From assembly GCA_963585895.1 (NCBI GenBank), contig OY757904.1, forward strand, positions 161,716,742 through 161,780,741: a DNA stretch of 64,000 nucleotides. Reading direction: 5' to 3'. Below the pieces are notes generated by a model. The model had not been told where the DNA came from. It saw only the letters and a list, made by a program, of their open reading frames with translations, and searched no databases. This stretch comes from Sepioteuthis lessoniana (Eukaryota > Mollusca > Cephalopoda > Myopsida > Loliginidae). Below are positions 9,996 through 21,892 of the stretch, piece after piece. A program made the translations under genes and the position numbers. Within the stretch, counting starts at the first letter, position 1; every line of letters begins with the position of its first letter.

Positions 9996-10980
9996 TGTTT
10001 TTCTTTAGTCTTTTGCTGAAACAGAATTTTGAATGTTTTTGATTACTAATTAATAAACAATCACTTCACAGATCTTCTTTTGAAAACTTTTATCTTTATT
10101 TGTTTCTTGTTGCCAGATTTGTGTACAAAATAAAAATTGAAATCTTTGAAACATTTGTAGGACAGATTAAGAAAATAAAGTAAATGAAAAAACTTGAGTG
10201 AATTGAGTGAAGCACATTGACTGAAACAAAAGATTTACTTAACAGTAAATGAGACATAAAAAGCTGAAAAGATCACCTGATAACGTCATATCTGCTGTTG
10301 ATAATTTTTGACCAACTGGATCGAAGCACTTCAACAACAACGGAAGCAGTGTGTGGGCCGCAAGAGGAATGTGTTGAAAATTAACCTCATTTGGTCACAC
10401 TTCATAAGAGTATCTTTGTAAGCCTATAAACCTTTCAGATAACCCTTCTATATCACTTGTTAATACCTCATGCAACAAAAATTGACTCATTTTAAAATGA
10501 ATAATAAAGAGAAACAACGTAAAAAATAGAACTGCCAAACCAGGAGAGCTCAAAGAGAAAAATTACAATACTTGTGATTATTGAAAGCTAACACTAACAA
10601 GCAGAGATGAAATTAAAAAAAAAAAAAAAAGGATTAAAAAAAAACAGTACCTTAGAAAATAAAAAAAAAATTCCTCAGGAAAACAAAAATGCTTCTTGAA
10701 GCCAACCTCTGGAGCAGAAATCTCATGAAAGGAATTAACACCAGGACAGTCTCTCTTGTAAGATACTCAGGACCATTTTTAAAATAGATACGGGACGAAT
10801 TCAGTCTAATGGACCAAAGTATAATAAAATTGATGATTATACACAAGGCCTTACTCTCGAGAAATGATATAAACAGACTATATGAGTAAGAAAAGGAGAA
10901 AGAAGAATCGTCAGTATTGAAGGTGGTGTAGACGCATCAATGTCAAAACTTGGTGAATATATTAAAAAGAACAAAGACTA
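9996..10980. other. AT-rich DNA between mariner and Tc1-like element
   Basis: Mostly unrecognised. A minus-strand open segment (about 10255-10385) encodes NFQHIPLAAHTLLPLL and then KCFDPVGQKL, which looks protein-like. A stop lies two codons upstream of it and there is no acceptor at its edge, and I do not recognise the family. Poly-A runs occur at 10616-10670. Confidence 0.3.
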
Positions 10981-12516
10981 CACCCCATCTGAAGTTATTC
11001 AACAAATCATATAAACTTCAGTAATTCAAATCTGATTTGAAAATAAATTATCAAATTTTAAACAATCAATTTAGATGTCTAAACAAAGCCCTCTATTACA
11101 ATTTTTGGTAGTTTTACTGAAGTTATTTAATATATTCTAAAAAAACTGACGTGTGAAGTAATAAGGCAAAACCAAATAATCACATTTCACTTCAATGAAA
11201 AGGTAATAAAATCATCAAAAATTAAACAACACATATAATAAAACAAATAACAAACAAGTCTTTGAATCCTTTACATTTAGATTTAGTGATCCTTCTTCTT
11301 AATAACAATCTGTTAATATGACAGTAAATCTATTATTCATTGATCTTGTTATTTTTTAAAATTCAGCTTGTTCAATTTCCGACATGGTAGTTTTAAATGC
11401 TTCTCATAAGTCTGCTTTGTTGTTATATTGTTTGCCACCTTCACATAATTTCATTTACACAATTTACCATAGATTTTTGATTGGATTCAGACCAGGTTTT
11501 GAGGATAGGCATTCAATTATCTTCTCCCCTGTAAATTTTTTATGCGTAAAGAATTTATGGTTAAGCTTAGATATTGGAGAAGGAGCATTGAAATTGCGAG
11601 ACTAGAACGAGTACCATCCAAAGGAAGAAGGTCTATAAAATTGCAATAGTTAGAACTGTTCAGTTTAACTTTTTTTTATCGACTTTGAATGGTCTAATAA
11701 TTATTTGGTTGACAATTTCTGCCCATATCCTCACACTACCGCCTTCTTGTTGCCTTCTTTTAGCCACAGACACGTCTGAATTGGATAAATTCCTACTTTT
11801 GCCCCATTTATCTGGTCAATCAAATTTCACTTGAGATTCGTCCGCGAAAATGACTTGAGAAAAGTCAATTTTCATGTATTTCTTGGCCCAATTTTGATGC
11901 TTTAAAATATTTGCTTTAGTGAGGGGATGTGGCCAAGAAGATTTTTCATAGATCCAAATTTACAAAATATTCTACACCTTTTCTTCTTCTTGATTCCCCC
12001 TCCCAATTCCAGCCTTTTCAAAGACCTGAGAACCTGTCAAAAATAATTGTTTCACTTTAGTCTATGTTCATTTGAGGGAAGCAAATTCTTAGTTATTTCC
12101 TTTGCTTTGAGTTTTCAACTCAGTTATATTTTCAACATAATCTTCTTTATCGTTCCACGATCTCTACAAAGTTTCTTTGATATCTCCAAAGCAGACATTC
12201 CCTCACTCAATAATTTGGTAATTTACTGTTTTATTTAATAGATTTTTCTCTTTACCCATGTTTCAACGTACTTTATGGAAAACAAGGAAATTTAGTTTTC
12301 AAAAGATTTCAGTGGTCTTATGCTAATATTAGTTTAATCTGCATACTAACTTCAGTCAACCCATTATCATAAATTCTAAATATCTCAAAAACAAGTAATT
12401 AAACTCGCAGAAAATGTATTTAAATGATTTACTATGGGTGGAAATAAACGAGTTCAAATGGGTCTTTTTGAGTTATTGAAGTTTATTTGATTTGCATAAT
12501 AACTTCAGACAGGCTG
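10981..12516 (-). mobile_element. Tc1-like transposon, old and degenerate, ends preserved
   Basis: A 1536-bp element with TA at 10979-10980 and 12517-12518. Inverted terminal repeats share TCTGAAGTTATT and AAACTTCARTAAYTCAAA blocks over about 45 bp. On the minus strand fragments of a Tc1-type transposase can be read. They are MGKEK near 12260, SALEISKKLCRDRG near 12185 (HTH), WAKKYMKIDFSQVIFADES near 11880 (first Asp), and GLNPIKNLW near 11485. The last is the family NPIENLW, with the catalytic Glu changed to Lys. Many stops and indels separate these blocks. It is an extinct DD34E-type copy, clearly older than the Tc1 at 39793-41274. Confidence 0.85.
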
Positions 12517-12529
12517 TAATTATTTGGTA

Positions 12530-13600
12530 CTATGCTTGTCACGGAGTCCAATATGATGTGACTACTAGTCACAGTACTTGTGGCTATTGTGTTCGTGACT
12601 ACCACATTAACTCCCGACTGTTTGCTTTGTCAAATCCTTCCGTGCCCACGCTGTGTTTGAAAGATTCACGGAGTGGGGTTGATACAATTCAGCCGGATCT
12701 TCTTCTGACGGTCAGGTAATATGAGTGGCTAGATTGTCTAGCAACTCAAAGAATAGAGAAAAGCTGTAGCTAAAAAACAACACAAATCGTTTTTATTGAA
12801 ACACGTTTGTAAGACAATAAATTACAAACAAACGATGTTTGCTTTCCTAGCAAACAGAAAAAGAAAGAATATCGAGAGAGGAAGAGTGACGATGAGAATC
12901 GGTTAGAGTGACACTAACGTCTCTAAAGTCTGGGACTTTGAAATTTTATAACGTCTGAAGGTTGTTTGGAGTACTTCGAGTCTAGAATGGAAGAGATGTT
13001 TCTTTGGCAGTCTTCAGTTTCTTCTTCGTCCCTTTTCTCATCCTCTCTGAGGATTTGTTTTCTTATCCCATTTTTATGGATCAATATCGGGACTAAAAAT
13101 GGTTTCTAATTGGTTGTCCAATAAGAGACAATTAGGAGTCAAACTCCCATTGGTCAGCCAATCCTAGTTCAGGATTATATCTTACATGTATATGGAAAAC
13201 CCTTTTTAGATGCTTTGACCAATGGGAACAGGTTTAGAGCAATGGAGTTGAACAAAAAAAATGCCCAACCTCATCTGCTGGGTGAGCCATGCCCAGATCG
13301 CTTTTATTTTAGGTGGAGCAAAATTAAATCTCCCTTTTAATTTTGACCTTCAAGATAAGGACTAGAAAAATATGTTTTACGAAATCCCCCGTTTCATCAT
13401 TGTGAAGTTAGTTGACAACCGAAAAACTAAATAAATTTGCTAACCTTTAAAATCAAAAACACTTGTCTCGCACTTAACTGACATTTAAAATCAGAAACGA
13501 TTGTCTCGCACTTAACTGACCTTTAGGAACGATCAACTAGCTTTTTAGTTCAGTATAAGCCTTGAATAAAAAGATACTTATTTTAAGGATCTTTTTTGTT
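12530..13600. other. Mixed-composition DNA, no gene recognised
   Basis: A GC-moderate block (12530-13330) holds no protein motif I recognise. A tandem pair of 38-bp units lies at 13444-13519 (core TGTCTCGCACTTAACTGA). The pyrimidine-rich CCCCCGTTTCATCATTG near 13387 would read as a polypurine run on the other strand. An unknown LTR or other retroelement end is possible but not supported further. Confidence 0.3.
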
Positions 13601-13602
13601 TT

Positions 13603-13641
<39 letters not shown>
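13603..13641. repeat. (AT)n microsatellite
   Basis: An uninterrupted TA tract of about 39 bp. Confidence 0.95.
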
Positions 13642-13643
<2 letters not shown>

Positions 13644-13689
13644 TTTTCATATATTTCATAAATTCTAATTTTACATATTAATTAAGAAC

Positions 13690-13980
13690 TTAACCGCACG
13701 TCGTGTCATATCGCAGCAATCACTAACAGCAATTGCAACACAAGAACAAGCAGAAAAAATATAGAAAACAAAAATTGGAAGAAAAACAACAGTAAAGATA
13801 CTTCAAGCAACAAACTGGTGAGATTGTACACAAAAAGTCAAAGACATGACTTAGAAAAGGAAACTGAATGCTTTAAGGATCAGTCCAATATCAAAGCTAA
13901 AATTGATAATTCGCAACAGAATAGCAAGTGTAGATTATGTGACGTAATACATCCAAGAAATCTTGACTAATTAGTTAAAA
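13690..13980 (+). pseudogene. Possible LINE fragment of the 15.8-18 kb family
   Basis: The + frames contain LEKETECFKDQSNIKAKI and then QQNSKCRLCD. This resembles the stretch just before the Cys-rich motif that precedes the endonuclease-like terminus in LINEs such as those at 15842-18025 (LKKETEGLI followed by CRLCG in relatives I remember). The resemblance is short and the flanks do not align. Confidence 0.3.
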
Positions 13981-14339
13981 GAATTGATGGATGGAAATTA
14001 TTAAAGCCGAAAGAGTTAAAATACACTTTGTTTTGAGAGACCAGTGAATTTGCCAAAATAAGTGAGCCAAAATAAGTAAAAAAATATATGAACATTTTTT
14101 TAATGATAAATATTAAAATTTATATTATAAATTATTCTGAAGTTTTGGCTGGGAGAAAGACTTTTGATAAGTCATTTTGCAAAAAGGGTCAGAAGGTCAG
14201 AGACAAAACCTGCGTCGGGCTGTAAAAATAAATTCGACTTAATAAATTCTAAAAATAAGAAAAATTGGCAAATTCAGTGACGTAATGTCAGAGTTATGTA
14301 AACGCCCCCCTAAGGGGAGATAAAGAAGAAGCAGGAGAA

Positions 14340-15540
14340 ATTGAAAGTAAAATACCCCGTAAACTAGGGGGGAAAGTGAAAGAAACTTGTCATTGTAGTT
14401 TGGAGTTGGAGAAATTGAAGAAAGTAACTGTTAACTTTGGGTAAGCAAGAGAAACTAGTCAATCTAGGATAGAGTAGGAAAAAGAGAAGGTAGTACCTGT
14501 TCACTCAGTGTTAGCAATAGAAGCTAATCAATGTAAGTTAGAGTAGGAGGGACTGAAGGTAGTACTTGTTCATGTAAGTAAGTGAGAGCAACTAGTTAAC
14601 GTTGGCTGGAGAAGGAGTAACTGTTCACTTAGTGCAAATGAGAGAAACTAGTGAATGTTGGTTGAAGTAGGAGAAACTGTAGATAGTACCTATTTACTTG
14701 GTGTAAGTGAGAGAAGCTAATCAATGTTGGTAGAAGTATAAGACACTGAAGGTAGTACCTGTTCGATTGGTGTATGTGAGAGAAACTTGTCAATGTTGGT
14801 AGAAGTAGGAAAAATGGAAGGTAGTTCCCGTTCACATTGGAATAGTGAGAGAAACTAGTCAATGTAGGTTGGAGTAAGAGGTGAAGGTAGTACCTATCAC
14901 TTTGGCGTAAGTGGGAGAAGCTAATCAATGTAAATATAAGTCGAAGACACTGAATGTACAACCTGATCATTTTGTGTAAGTGAGAGAAGCTAGTTAATGT
15001 AGGTTGGAGTCAGAGAAACTAAAAATAGTTACATAAAAACTAATCAATGGAGGCTGAAATAGGATAAAGTGAAAGTAGAACAGGTTCTCTTTAGTTAGAT
15101 GAGAGAAAGTAGTCAATGTAGGTTGTAGTAGGACAAACGGAAAGTTGGGCCTGTGGTAATTTACTAAGCTTTTTCTTGCTTAGATGTGGCACAAGGCCAT
15201 ATGAATGGGGCACCTAATGAGACTCGAACTCACTCGTGTAGGTTTGTTAGTCTAGCTTGCTAACCATTACGCTACCCGAGGCACCCAAGTTGGACCTGTG
15301 GACTTGGTGTAAATGAGAGGAGCTATTCAATGTAAGCTTGTGTAGGAGAATTTGAAGGTTATACCAGTTCACTTGTTGTAAATGGGAGAAACTACTTAAT
15401 GTTGGTTAGAGTTGGAGAAACTGAAGTTCCCTTGTTGTAAATGGGAGAACCTAGTCAATGTAGGTTTGAGTAGGAGACGACTAAAGGTAATACGTCTTTA
15501 TTTTGGATAAATGAGAAAAGTTAGCGGAGGGGTTGGTAAA
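14340..15540. repeat. Minisatellite, ~60-65 bp units
   Basis: About 17 imperfect tandem units share GGAGAAACTGAAGGTAGTAC, CTTGGTGTAAGTGAGAGAA and CTAGTCAATGTTGGTTGGA. The array is interrupted once, at 15157-15286, by a SINE. Reverse-strand open frames here (14629-14970) are the repeat translated and show the same ~20-residue period. Confidence 0.85.
15157..15286 (-). repeat. A-SINE, 130 bp, with target-site duplication
   Basis: This is a full-length tRNA-derived SINE on the minus strand. The A-box GCGTAATGGTTAGC and B-box GAGTTCGAGTCTC are present as complements, and the 3' end reads AAGCTTAGTAAATTA. Flanking duplications are AAGTTGGGCCTGTGG (15142-15156) and AAGTTGGACCTGTGG (15287-15301), with one mismatch. 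It inserted into the minisatellite. The sister copy at 33980-34109 is exactly the same length. Confidence 0.93.
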
Positions 15541-15841
15541 TATGGATATAACTCAAGAAATCTTCGTATTGAACCGTGGATGGACGTCTCTTTATTTTGT
15601 TGAGGATTTATTTAGAAACGTCCGCAGACGAGGCTAGCCGTGGAACCAATTTAGTTGACTGCTATGACCTTAGAGGCGTGCGGTTGGTTGTGTACACATT
15701 TTTATGGGCAGTGACTTGGTTACATTTGGGTGCCGTCGTGATATGTGTCACAGTTATGTGGAGATAGAAATTAAACGATCATCACATAATTAGAGAATGC
15801 AGTAACTCATACAAAAAAAACAACAAAAATCAAGGCTTGAC
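15541..15841. other. Spacer with an unassigned 63-codon open frame
   Basis: The frame at 15576-15767 (+) ends in a hydrophobic stretch (VVYTFLWAVTWLHLGAVVI). It has no homologue I recognise and no visible promoter or splice context. It is probably chance. Confidence 0.25.
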
Positions 15842-16345
15842 TGGGTAATCTACTGGGAATTGTGAAAGAGATTATAATTTGTCCATACTACCAAATGGTA
15901 TATGCACAAACCAGAATCCGTCCGAGAGACGCATAAAGTTCTGTGGGATTTTTAGATCCAGTCGGATCATCCAATCCCAGCCAGAAGTTCAGATCTTATG
16001 TTTATTAACAAGAAAAAAAAAACCAACTTTTAATCAAGTTAATTTTGCCATTCTGGTGGGCCACAGAAAGAAAATAAAATCAATCGAAAAGATAAACTTT
16101 AAGAGAGCTGAAAAGGCAGTGGAACATGGGAGTGACGGTGATTCTATTTGTAATTGGTGGATTTGAAAAGGTTTCTAAAGGTTTAAAAGACTGGAGAAAA
16201 TTAGAATTCGGAGGAAGAATCGAGACCATCGAGACTACAGCATTGTTAGGATCGGTTAGAATACTGAGAAGAGTCCTGGAGATCTGAGGAGACTTGTCAC
16301 TCAAACTTCTATGAAATACTTGCAGCTAAGGCTGGTATGAAAAAC
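15842..16345 (+). mobile_element. 3' LINE fragment 1 (restriction-like-endonuclease type)
   Basis: Broken frames encode VIYWELCKRL, WYMHKPESVRETHKV and then ERRKRIETIETTALLG-like and ILRRVLEI-like ends. This is the carboxy terminus of a LINE whose relatives end with a PD..V.I...K restriction-like endonuclease motif and VIGALGTVTK. After LTLRLV-type codons it runs into a (AAT)n tail at 16358-16422. Only the last ~500 bp of the element is present, typical of 5' truncation by target-primed reverse transcription. Confidence 0.7.
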
Positions 16346-16355
16346 TTGCAAGAAG

Positions 16356-16357
<2 letters not shown>

Positions 16358-16422
<65 letters not shown>
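16358..16422. repeat. (AAT)n microsatellite at a LINE 3' end
   Basis: Over 20 AAT units directly follow LINE fragment 1, likely grown from its 3' tail. Confidence 0.95.
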
Positions 16423-16825
16423 CGACCAGACATTGTAATAATAAACAAAAAAAAAAAAAGAAGAGAACTAGCCGATTTGTGAACTTTGCTGTCCCGGCTG
16501 AGCATAGAGTGAAATTGAAAGAAGGCGAAAAGAAAGTTCAGTACCTAGACCTTGCTAGAAAACTAAAAAAAATGTGGAGCATAAAAATGACGGTGATACT
16601 AATTGTAATTGGTGCTCTTGGTACAGTCACCAAAGAATTGGTGCAAGGACTAGAGCACTTGGAAATAAGAGGAAGAGTGGAGACCATCAAAACTACAGAA
16701 TTATTGAGATCAACCAGAATACTGAGAAGAGTCCTGGAGACTTGAGGAGATTTGCTGTCACCCAAACTCCAGTGAAAAACTATCGGCTAACGCTGGTGTG
16801 AAAAACTCGAAAAAGAGTAAATAAA
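16423..16825 (+). mobile_element. 3' LINE fragment 2, best preserved
   Basis: It starts with RPDIVIINKKKK, the PD of a presumed restriction-like nuclease. An open stretch 16479-16745 follows, reading NFAVPAEHRVKLKEGEKK, LARKLKKMWSIKMTVILIV and IGALGTVTKELVQGLE, and ending ILRRVLET before a stop. The domain cleaves target DNA in R2/NeSL/CRE-type LINEs. The clade assignment is from memory of similar proteins. A frameshift lies near the A-run at 16447-16460. The fragment ends in an A-rich tail at 16815-16835. Confidence 0.75.
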
Positions 16826-16844
16826 AATAATAACAACCGCAAAT

Positions 16845-17285
16845 AGAGTACAATATTATACACGACTGAGTGAAGAAAGTGATCCACAGGAAATTGCGCA
16901 AGAAATTGAAACTTGACCCTACTACCATACTAGAAGAAGAAGAAGAAGAAGAAGAAGAAGAAGAAGAAGAAGAAGAAGAAGAAGAAGAAGAAGAAGAAGA
17001 AGAACCATAGAGTTAAAATATACCAAAATGAATATACAGAAAAATATCTGGATCTTGCTGGAGAACTGTAAAGTATGGAACATGAAGACAATGGTGATGT
17101 CAGTTGTAGTTGGTATGTTTCGAACAATCACCATGAAAATGAAACTGGGGGCATTAAATCGAGACAATCCATACCACAGCACTGTTAAGATCAGCAAGAA
17201 TATGTAGAAGAATCCTGAAGACCAGAGGAGACTTGCTATCACTTAGACTTTAGCGAAAAACCAGCTATTAAAACTGGTGTAAAAA
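16845..17285 (+). mobile_element. 3' LINE fragment 3 with internal (GAA)n
   Basis: It carries the same family blocks as fragments 1, 2 and 4: KKVIHRKLRKKLKLD near 16875, then broken IELKYTKMNIQ, WNMKTMVMSVVVG-like and RICRRILKTRGDLL-like ends. A (GAA)n tract (16934-17005) replaces part of the coding region. The fragment ends in (GAA)n at 17287-17323. Confidence 0.65.
16934..17005. repeat. (GAA)n microsatellite inside LINE fragment 3
   Basis: About 24 units, strongly purine on the + strand. A tract of this kind can form triplex DNA. Long Leu/Phe/Ser runs in reverse-strand frames are its translation and not a protein. Confidence 0.95.
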
Positions 17286-17286
17286 G

Positions 17287-17323
17287 TGAAGAAGAAGAAG
17301 AAGAAGAAGAAGAAGAAGAAGAA
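17287..17323. repeat. (GAA)n tail of LINE fragment 3
   Basis: About 12 units follow the fragment's conserved 3' end (AACTGGTGTAAAAAGTG). Confidence 0.9.
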
Positions 17324-17394
17324 CCAATTACATAAAAGGTAAAATAGATAAGATTAGTCACTAGTGTAGACTTTGCTGAGAGAGAGAGGGGGTG

Positions 17395-18030
17395 GAGGAG
17401 AGAGGTGAAACAATCAAGTACATTATAAATGAATGCAACAAACCGGCCCAGAAAGAGTACAAGAGCAGATAAGATTGAGTGAGAAAAGTGATCCATTTGA
17501 AACTGTGCAAATGACTGAAGTTTAACCAGGCTGACCAGTTGTATATGTACAGATCAGAAACAGCCTTTGAAAATAAGACATATAAAAGTTGATGAAATTT
17601 TAAGATCATTCAATCCCAGCCAGAAATGATATCTTTTGTGTTAACAAGAAAAAACGAACTTGTTTGTTTATTGATCTTGCCATTCCAGAAGATAAAAGAA
17701 TGAAAGTAAAGAAAACAAAAAGCTGGAAAAATTCGAGACCTAGCCAGAGAGCTTAAAATGCTATAGAACAAAAAGATGATGGTGATGCCAGTAATGTTCA
17801 GAGTCCTGGTAACAAGCCCAAAGTGTCTGGAAATGAGATTCAGGGGACCTGGAGATCCATGAAAAGACTGAAACTGTCCAAACCACAGCACTAAGATCAG
17901 CTAGAATACTGCGTGGAGTCCGGGAGAACTAAGGAAAATTGCAGAGGAACTGAGGAAATTTGCTGCCACTTGAACTCCTGAGAAAACATCAGCAAGTCGT
18001 ACTAGTATGAAATCTGTGATAAATTAAATA
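17395..18030 (+). mobile_element. 3' LINE fragment 4
   Basis: This is the longest of the four at its 5' side. It encodes ETIKYIINECNKPAQKEYK, the Cys-containing block upstream of the nuclease, then VRKVIHLKLCK and, in broken frames, LARELKML and ILRGVRENGK-type ends. It finishes near AATTAAATAAAAATGATAA. The four copies are all in the same orientation. Confidence 0.7.
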
Positions 18031-18344
18031 AAAATGATAATCTTCATTATGAGTATATGATATTATCATAGCAAAAAGGTAAAAACATCATTTTATAATT
18101 TTTAAATCCGGTCATGGTAATTCAATTCTCAATATAATTCCTCTATTTAAAAAAGAATATGTACATCTATATCTTTGCTCTTGAGGTTATAATAATTACG
18201 CGGATGCGTATTTCCAATCCTCTTGGGCAGACGTGGCCCTGGAGGTGACCGTGTCCTCTGTAAAGAGTACAGACGTAAATTGCAAGACACACTCAGGTTA
18301 ATTGGCGGCACAATTACCATAACTAGTTAATTTGGCATCACTTG

Positions 18345-18680
18345 TGAGCGATGTGGACTGATGACTCAGTGGTAGAGTTTCGGCTTTGCATTCTATGGTT
18401 GCTGGTTCGATCTCCATAAGGGGAGATCACAGTATACACTGTTGATGAGACCTAATAAGGTCGAAACAGCTGTTCAGTGTTTCCGTATGTCACGCACAAA
18501 TGATCGCCGGATTTTCTGGTCATGGCAATTCAATTCACAGTGTGACCCTTTACTAAAAGTAGTGGCATGCTCACAGCCTTTTGGCTGGGTGAGCGCGCAA
18601 TGGCCATTGACCAGTAAGTATAGCAATGGACCTCGTTGTCCAGTTTAAGCTATAATCAGGCATCTGTGCCTGGACCCATG
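18345..18680 (+). repeat. D-SINE, tRNA-headed
   Basis: The A-box TGACTCAGTGGTAGAG (18362-18377) and B-box TGGTTCGATCTCC (18403-18415) are spaced as in a tRNA. The body continues through CCTAATAAGGTCGAAACAGC. A diverged duplicate of part of the body lies at 18105-18155 (GTCATGGTAATTCAATTC). The 3' boundary is uncertain. Downstream GC-rich DNA to 18800 may belong to it. Confidence 0.6.
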
Positions 18681-18839
18681 TTTAGGTCCATGTCCAGCTA
18701 GGATCATCAGGCTCACATTGCTCTAGGTGAGCCGATTACCAGCAAAGTCCCGCAAGGTTGGAGCCTCGACTCGTGCCTGACTTTCCCCTCCCCTAATCCC
18801 AACATCAAGCCGACTTTCGGGTCATTGACCTTGTATCAA
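18681..18839. other. GC-richer block next to D-SINE
   Basis: It contains short inverted words (GCATCTGTGCCTGGACCCATG / GGTCCATGTCCAGC). It is unassigned and possibly the distal part of the D-SINE or an adjoining repeat. Confidence 0.3.
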
Positions 18840-19262
18840 CTTCTAAGGCTTGTGTATCATATTAAGCAAAGTTTAGTAAATAAGGAGGTAAGCAATTATG
18901 AGCCAGGTCAGTACTTAGATGAGTGACCCTTTATTAGTAGTTATTGTAAACAATCTAAAGCCAGTGTATCAGATTAAGCAAAGCTTATTAAATAACAAGT
19001 TAAGCAATGATGAGCCTGGTCAGTTCTTAGATTGTGATCTTTTAGTAAGAATAGGTATTATAAACAATCTAAGGCCAATGTGCATATTAAGTAAAGCATT
19101 TAAATAGCAAATCAAATAATGATGAGCCTGGTCAGTACTTAGATAAGTTTTCCTTTACTAATAGTTGGTTATTGAAAACAATCTAAGGCCTGTTTGCCAT
19201 ATTAAGCAAAGCTTAGTAAATAACAAGTTAAGCAATGACAAGCATGATTAGTATTTAAATGG
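18840..19262. repeat. Tandem repeat, ~113 bp x 4
   Basis: Four units begin near 18851, 18964, 19080 and 19191, each with ATATTAAGCAAAGCTTAGTA and AAGCAATGATGAGCCTGGTC. Divergence between units is about 10-15 percent by eye. Short open frames across it are the repeat. Confidence 0.85.
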
Positions 19263-19970
<708 letters not shown>

Positions 19971-20137
19971 CAGATCCTATTGCCATCTTTACCCTTTTCT
20001 GCATTTTCTAAGTTAAAAGAGAAAGTTATAGATATTCATGCAGAATATTCAAAATTAATTTTTTATATTTGACACTCGAGGTGTAAAGAATCATTGATGC
20101 ACTTATGCATCTCAATTTTTTCGCTGATAAAATAATC

Positions 20138-20245
20138 AGGAAACATGAAAAAATATCATGAAACATGAAAAAATATCATGATACACGAAAAAATATCATG
20201 AAACATGTAAAAATATCACAATACATGAAAAAAATATTATGATGC
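20138..20245. repeat. 20-bp tandem repeat x5
   Basis: Units of AAACATGAAAAAATATCATG type run in register, with substitutions toward the right end. Confidence 0.85.
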
Positions 20246-21050
20246 CTCCCCTATTTGACAAAAAAAGTCTTAAAATATTCTTTAACTATGAAAAATATGA
20301 AAAAATATGAAAGAAAAAATGCCAACTTTATATGAAAAATATTGATTTTATTGATAAGTTCTAAAATGCAATGTGTGTTCTAAATATTTTTTCTTTTTTT
20401 GTCAGCATTTTAATGTATTGCAACCGTTTGTGAAATCTTTATTCCTTATTACTGTTTATTTAAAATAAATACATCTTAATTTATTAAAAAATAACCTTTG
20501 TGATTTTTTTTCTAATAAAAGCTTTCTTTTCATGAAATTTCTTTTTTCAGTTTGTCAATTTGACCCAGTAGTGACTTCCTGACCAATCAGAAGCAGTTTA
20601 ATGCACCACTTGATTTCAACTAAGTAAAAGTATGGCAGAAACAGAATCAAAATTTATTATTTTAGAAAGTATCACTTGAGATCATAGATAAATAATTAGA
20701 AATCTTATTAGAATTCAAGAAATGTCAATCTGAACATAATGCAAAATCTCCGCTATATTTGGCTCAATTTCAACTAATCTTTCAGGTTTTATACCAAAAA
20801 AACTTTTAAACTTTGTTAGGAGATTTGGACACTGGTTCATTTTATGACTTGCTGTCCCCTTTGGTATAAAAAAGGTATCCATCTCACAATGCTTACCCAT
20901 TCTCGAAGTAAGCATTATGAGAGGCAGATGTTATTATGTTGTTTATTTTTAATTAGGATAATCTTATCATATGTAATGTAAGTAAATATTGCTAATAAAT
21001 ATAAAATCAACATACAATTATGGGTATGAATAAATTCCTCTTTTATACAC
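20246..21050. other. AT-rich DNA, nothing recognised
   Basis: A 66-codon minus frame (20715-20915) has no family resemblance I can name. No other structure is visible. Confidence 0.4.
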
Positions 21051-21052
21051 AC

Positions 21053-21169
<117 letters not shown>

Positions 21170-21890
21170 TAGGATGGACTTTCCCATCGATCTCGATGAA
21201 AACCCAAAAGTTCAGCTAACTACACAGATGATTAGTTTTTAGTGATGAAGAACCCTGCTTATCAGGTTTCAGTTTTGGCATTGACTTTGTGTTTGCAGTA
21301 TCCTTATCTTCCCTTCCAAATGATGTCTCAGTTTGTATTATGATACACTTGATTGAGATAACTTTTTTCTCACTCTTGTGAATTCTTTTGCCCCAACTAT
21401 GTTTTAAACGAAGCAGAAAAAGGATGATTCATTTGCTGTCATCTCAAGTACCCAATGCAAATATACTCTAACCATAATGAGGACCTTAAGATCTAGGTAG
21501 GAACTGACCATCAAACATAGACTGAGTCCAAGTTCTCCATGGTGTTAATTGTATGAACTCAAATGGTCAGTGTCCGCATTTTGTTTCCAGAAAATTTAAC
21601 TTCACAATAACTAACACTCTTCAACAGCAGACAAAACAACAAAAATATTTTGTATGTATTCAGTGTCCAAGAACTAGTAACTTCTAGATTTTGAGATCTC
21701 AAAATATATTAGATTTGAGGAACTTTAACATTGCGTGTTCTTTCAACATTATCTGCCATTTGTCAGCCCGTGTACACTTATTTGTCAGAAAGTTTCTCTC
21801 ACATTTGCTCATAACAACTAAGTCATTAATCCTTAACACATTAATGTTTTTGTTTTTAAAATCCAATGATAAGAAGCAGAAGCTATTTTT
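21170..21890. other. No gene recognised
   Basis: Unique-looking DNA. Both strands were read for splice-flanked open segments without success. Confidence 0.4.
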
Positions 21891-21892
21891 AC

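Noticed and set aside
10616-10680. Poly-A run as a LINE or processed-gene tail
   Set aside because: No coding or LINE sequence precedes it and no target duplication was seen.
14629-14970. 113-codon minus-strand frame with regular LLQPTLTSFSH periodicity
   Set aside because: The periodicity is that of the underlying minisatellite, and the frame is not kept through the array.
15576-15767. 63-codon frame with a hydrophobic carboxy end
   Set aside because: Too short, with no homologue recognised, lying between repeats. A small membrane protein cannot be supported.
16922-17242. Leucine/phenylalanine-rich frames
   Set aside because: Translation of (GAA)n in reverse frames.
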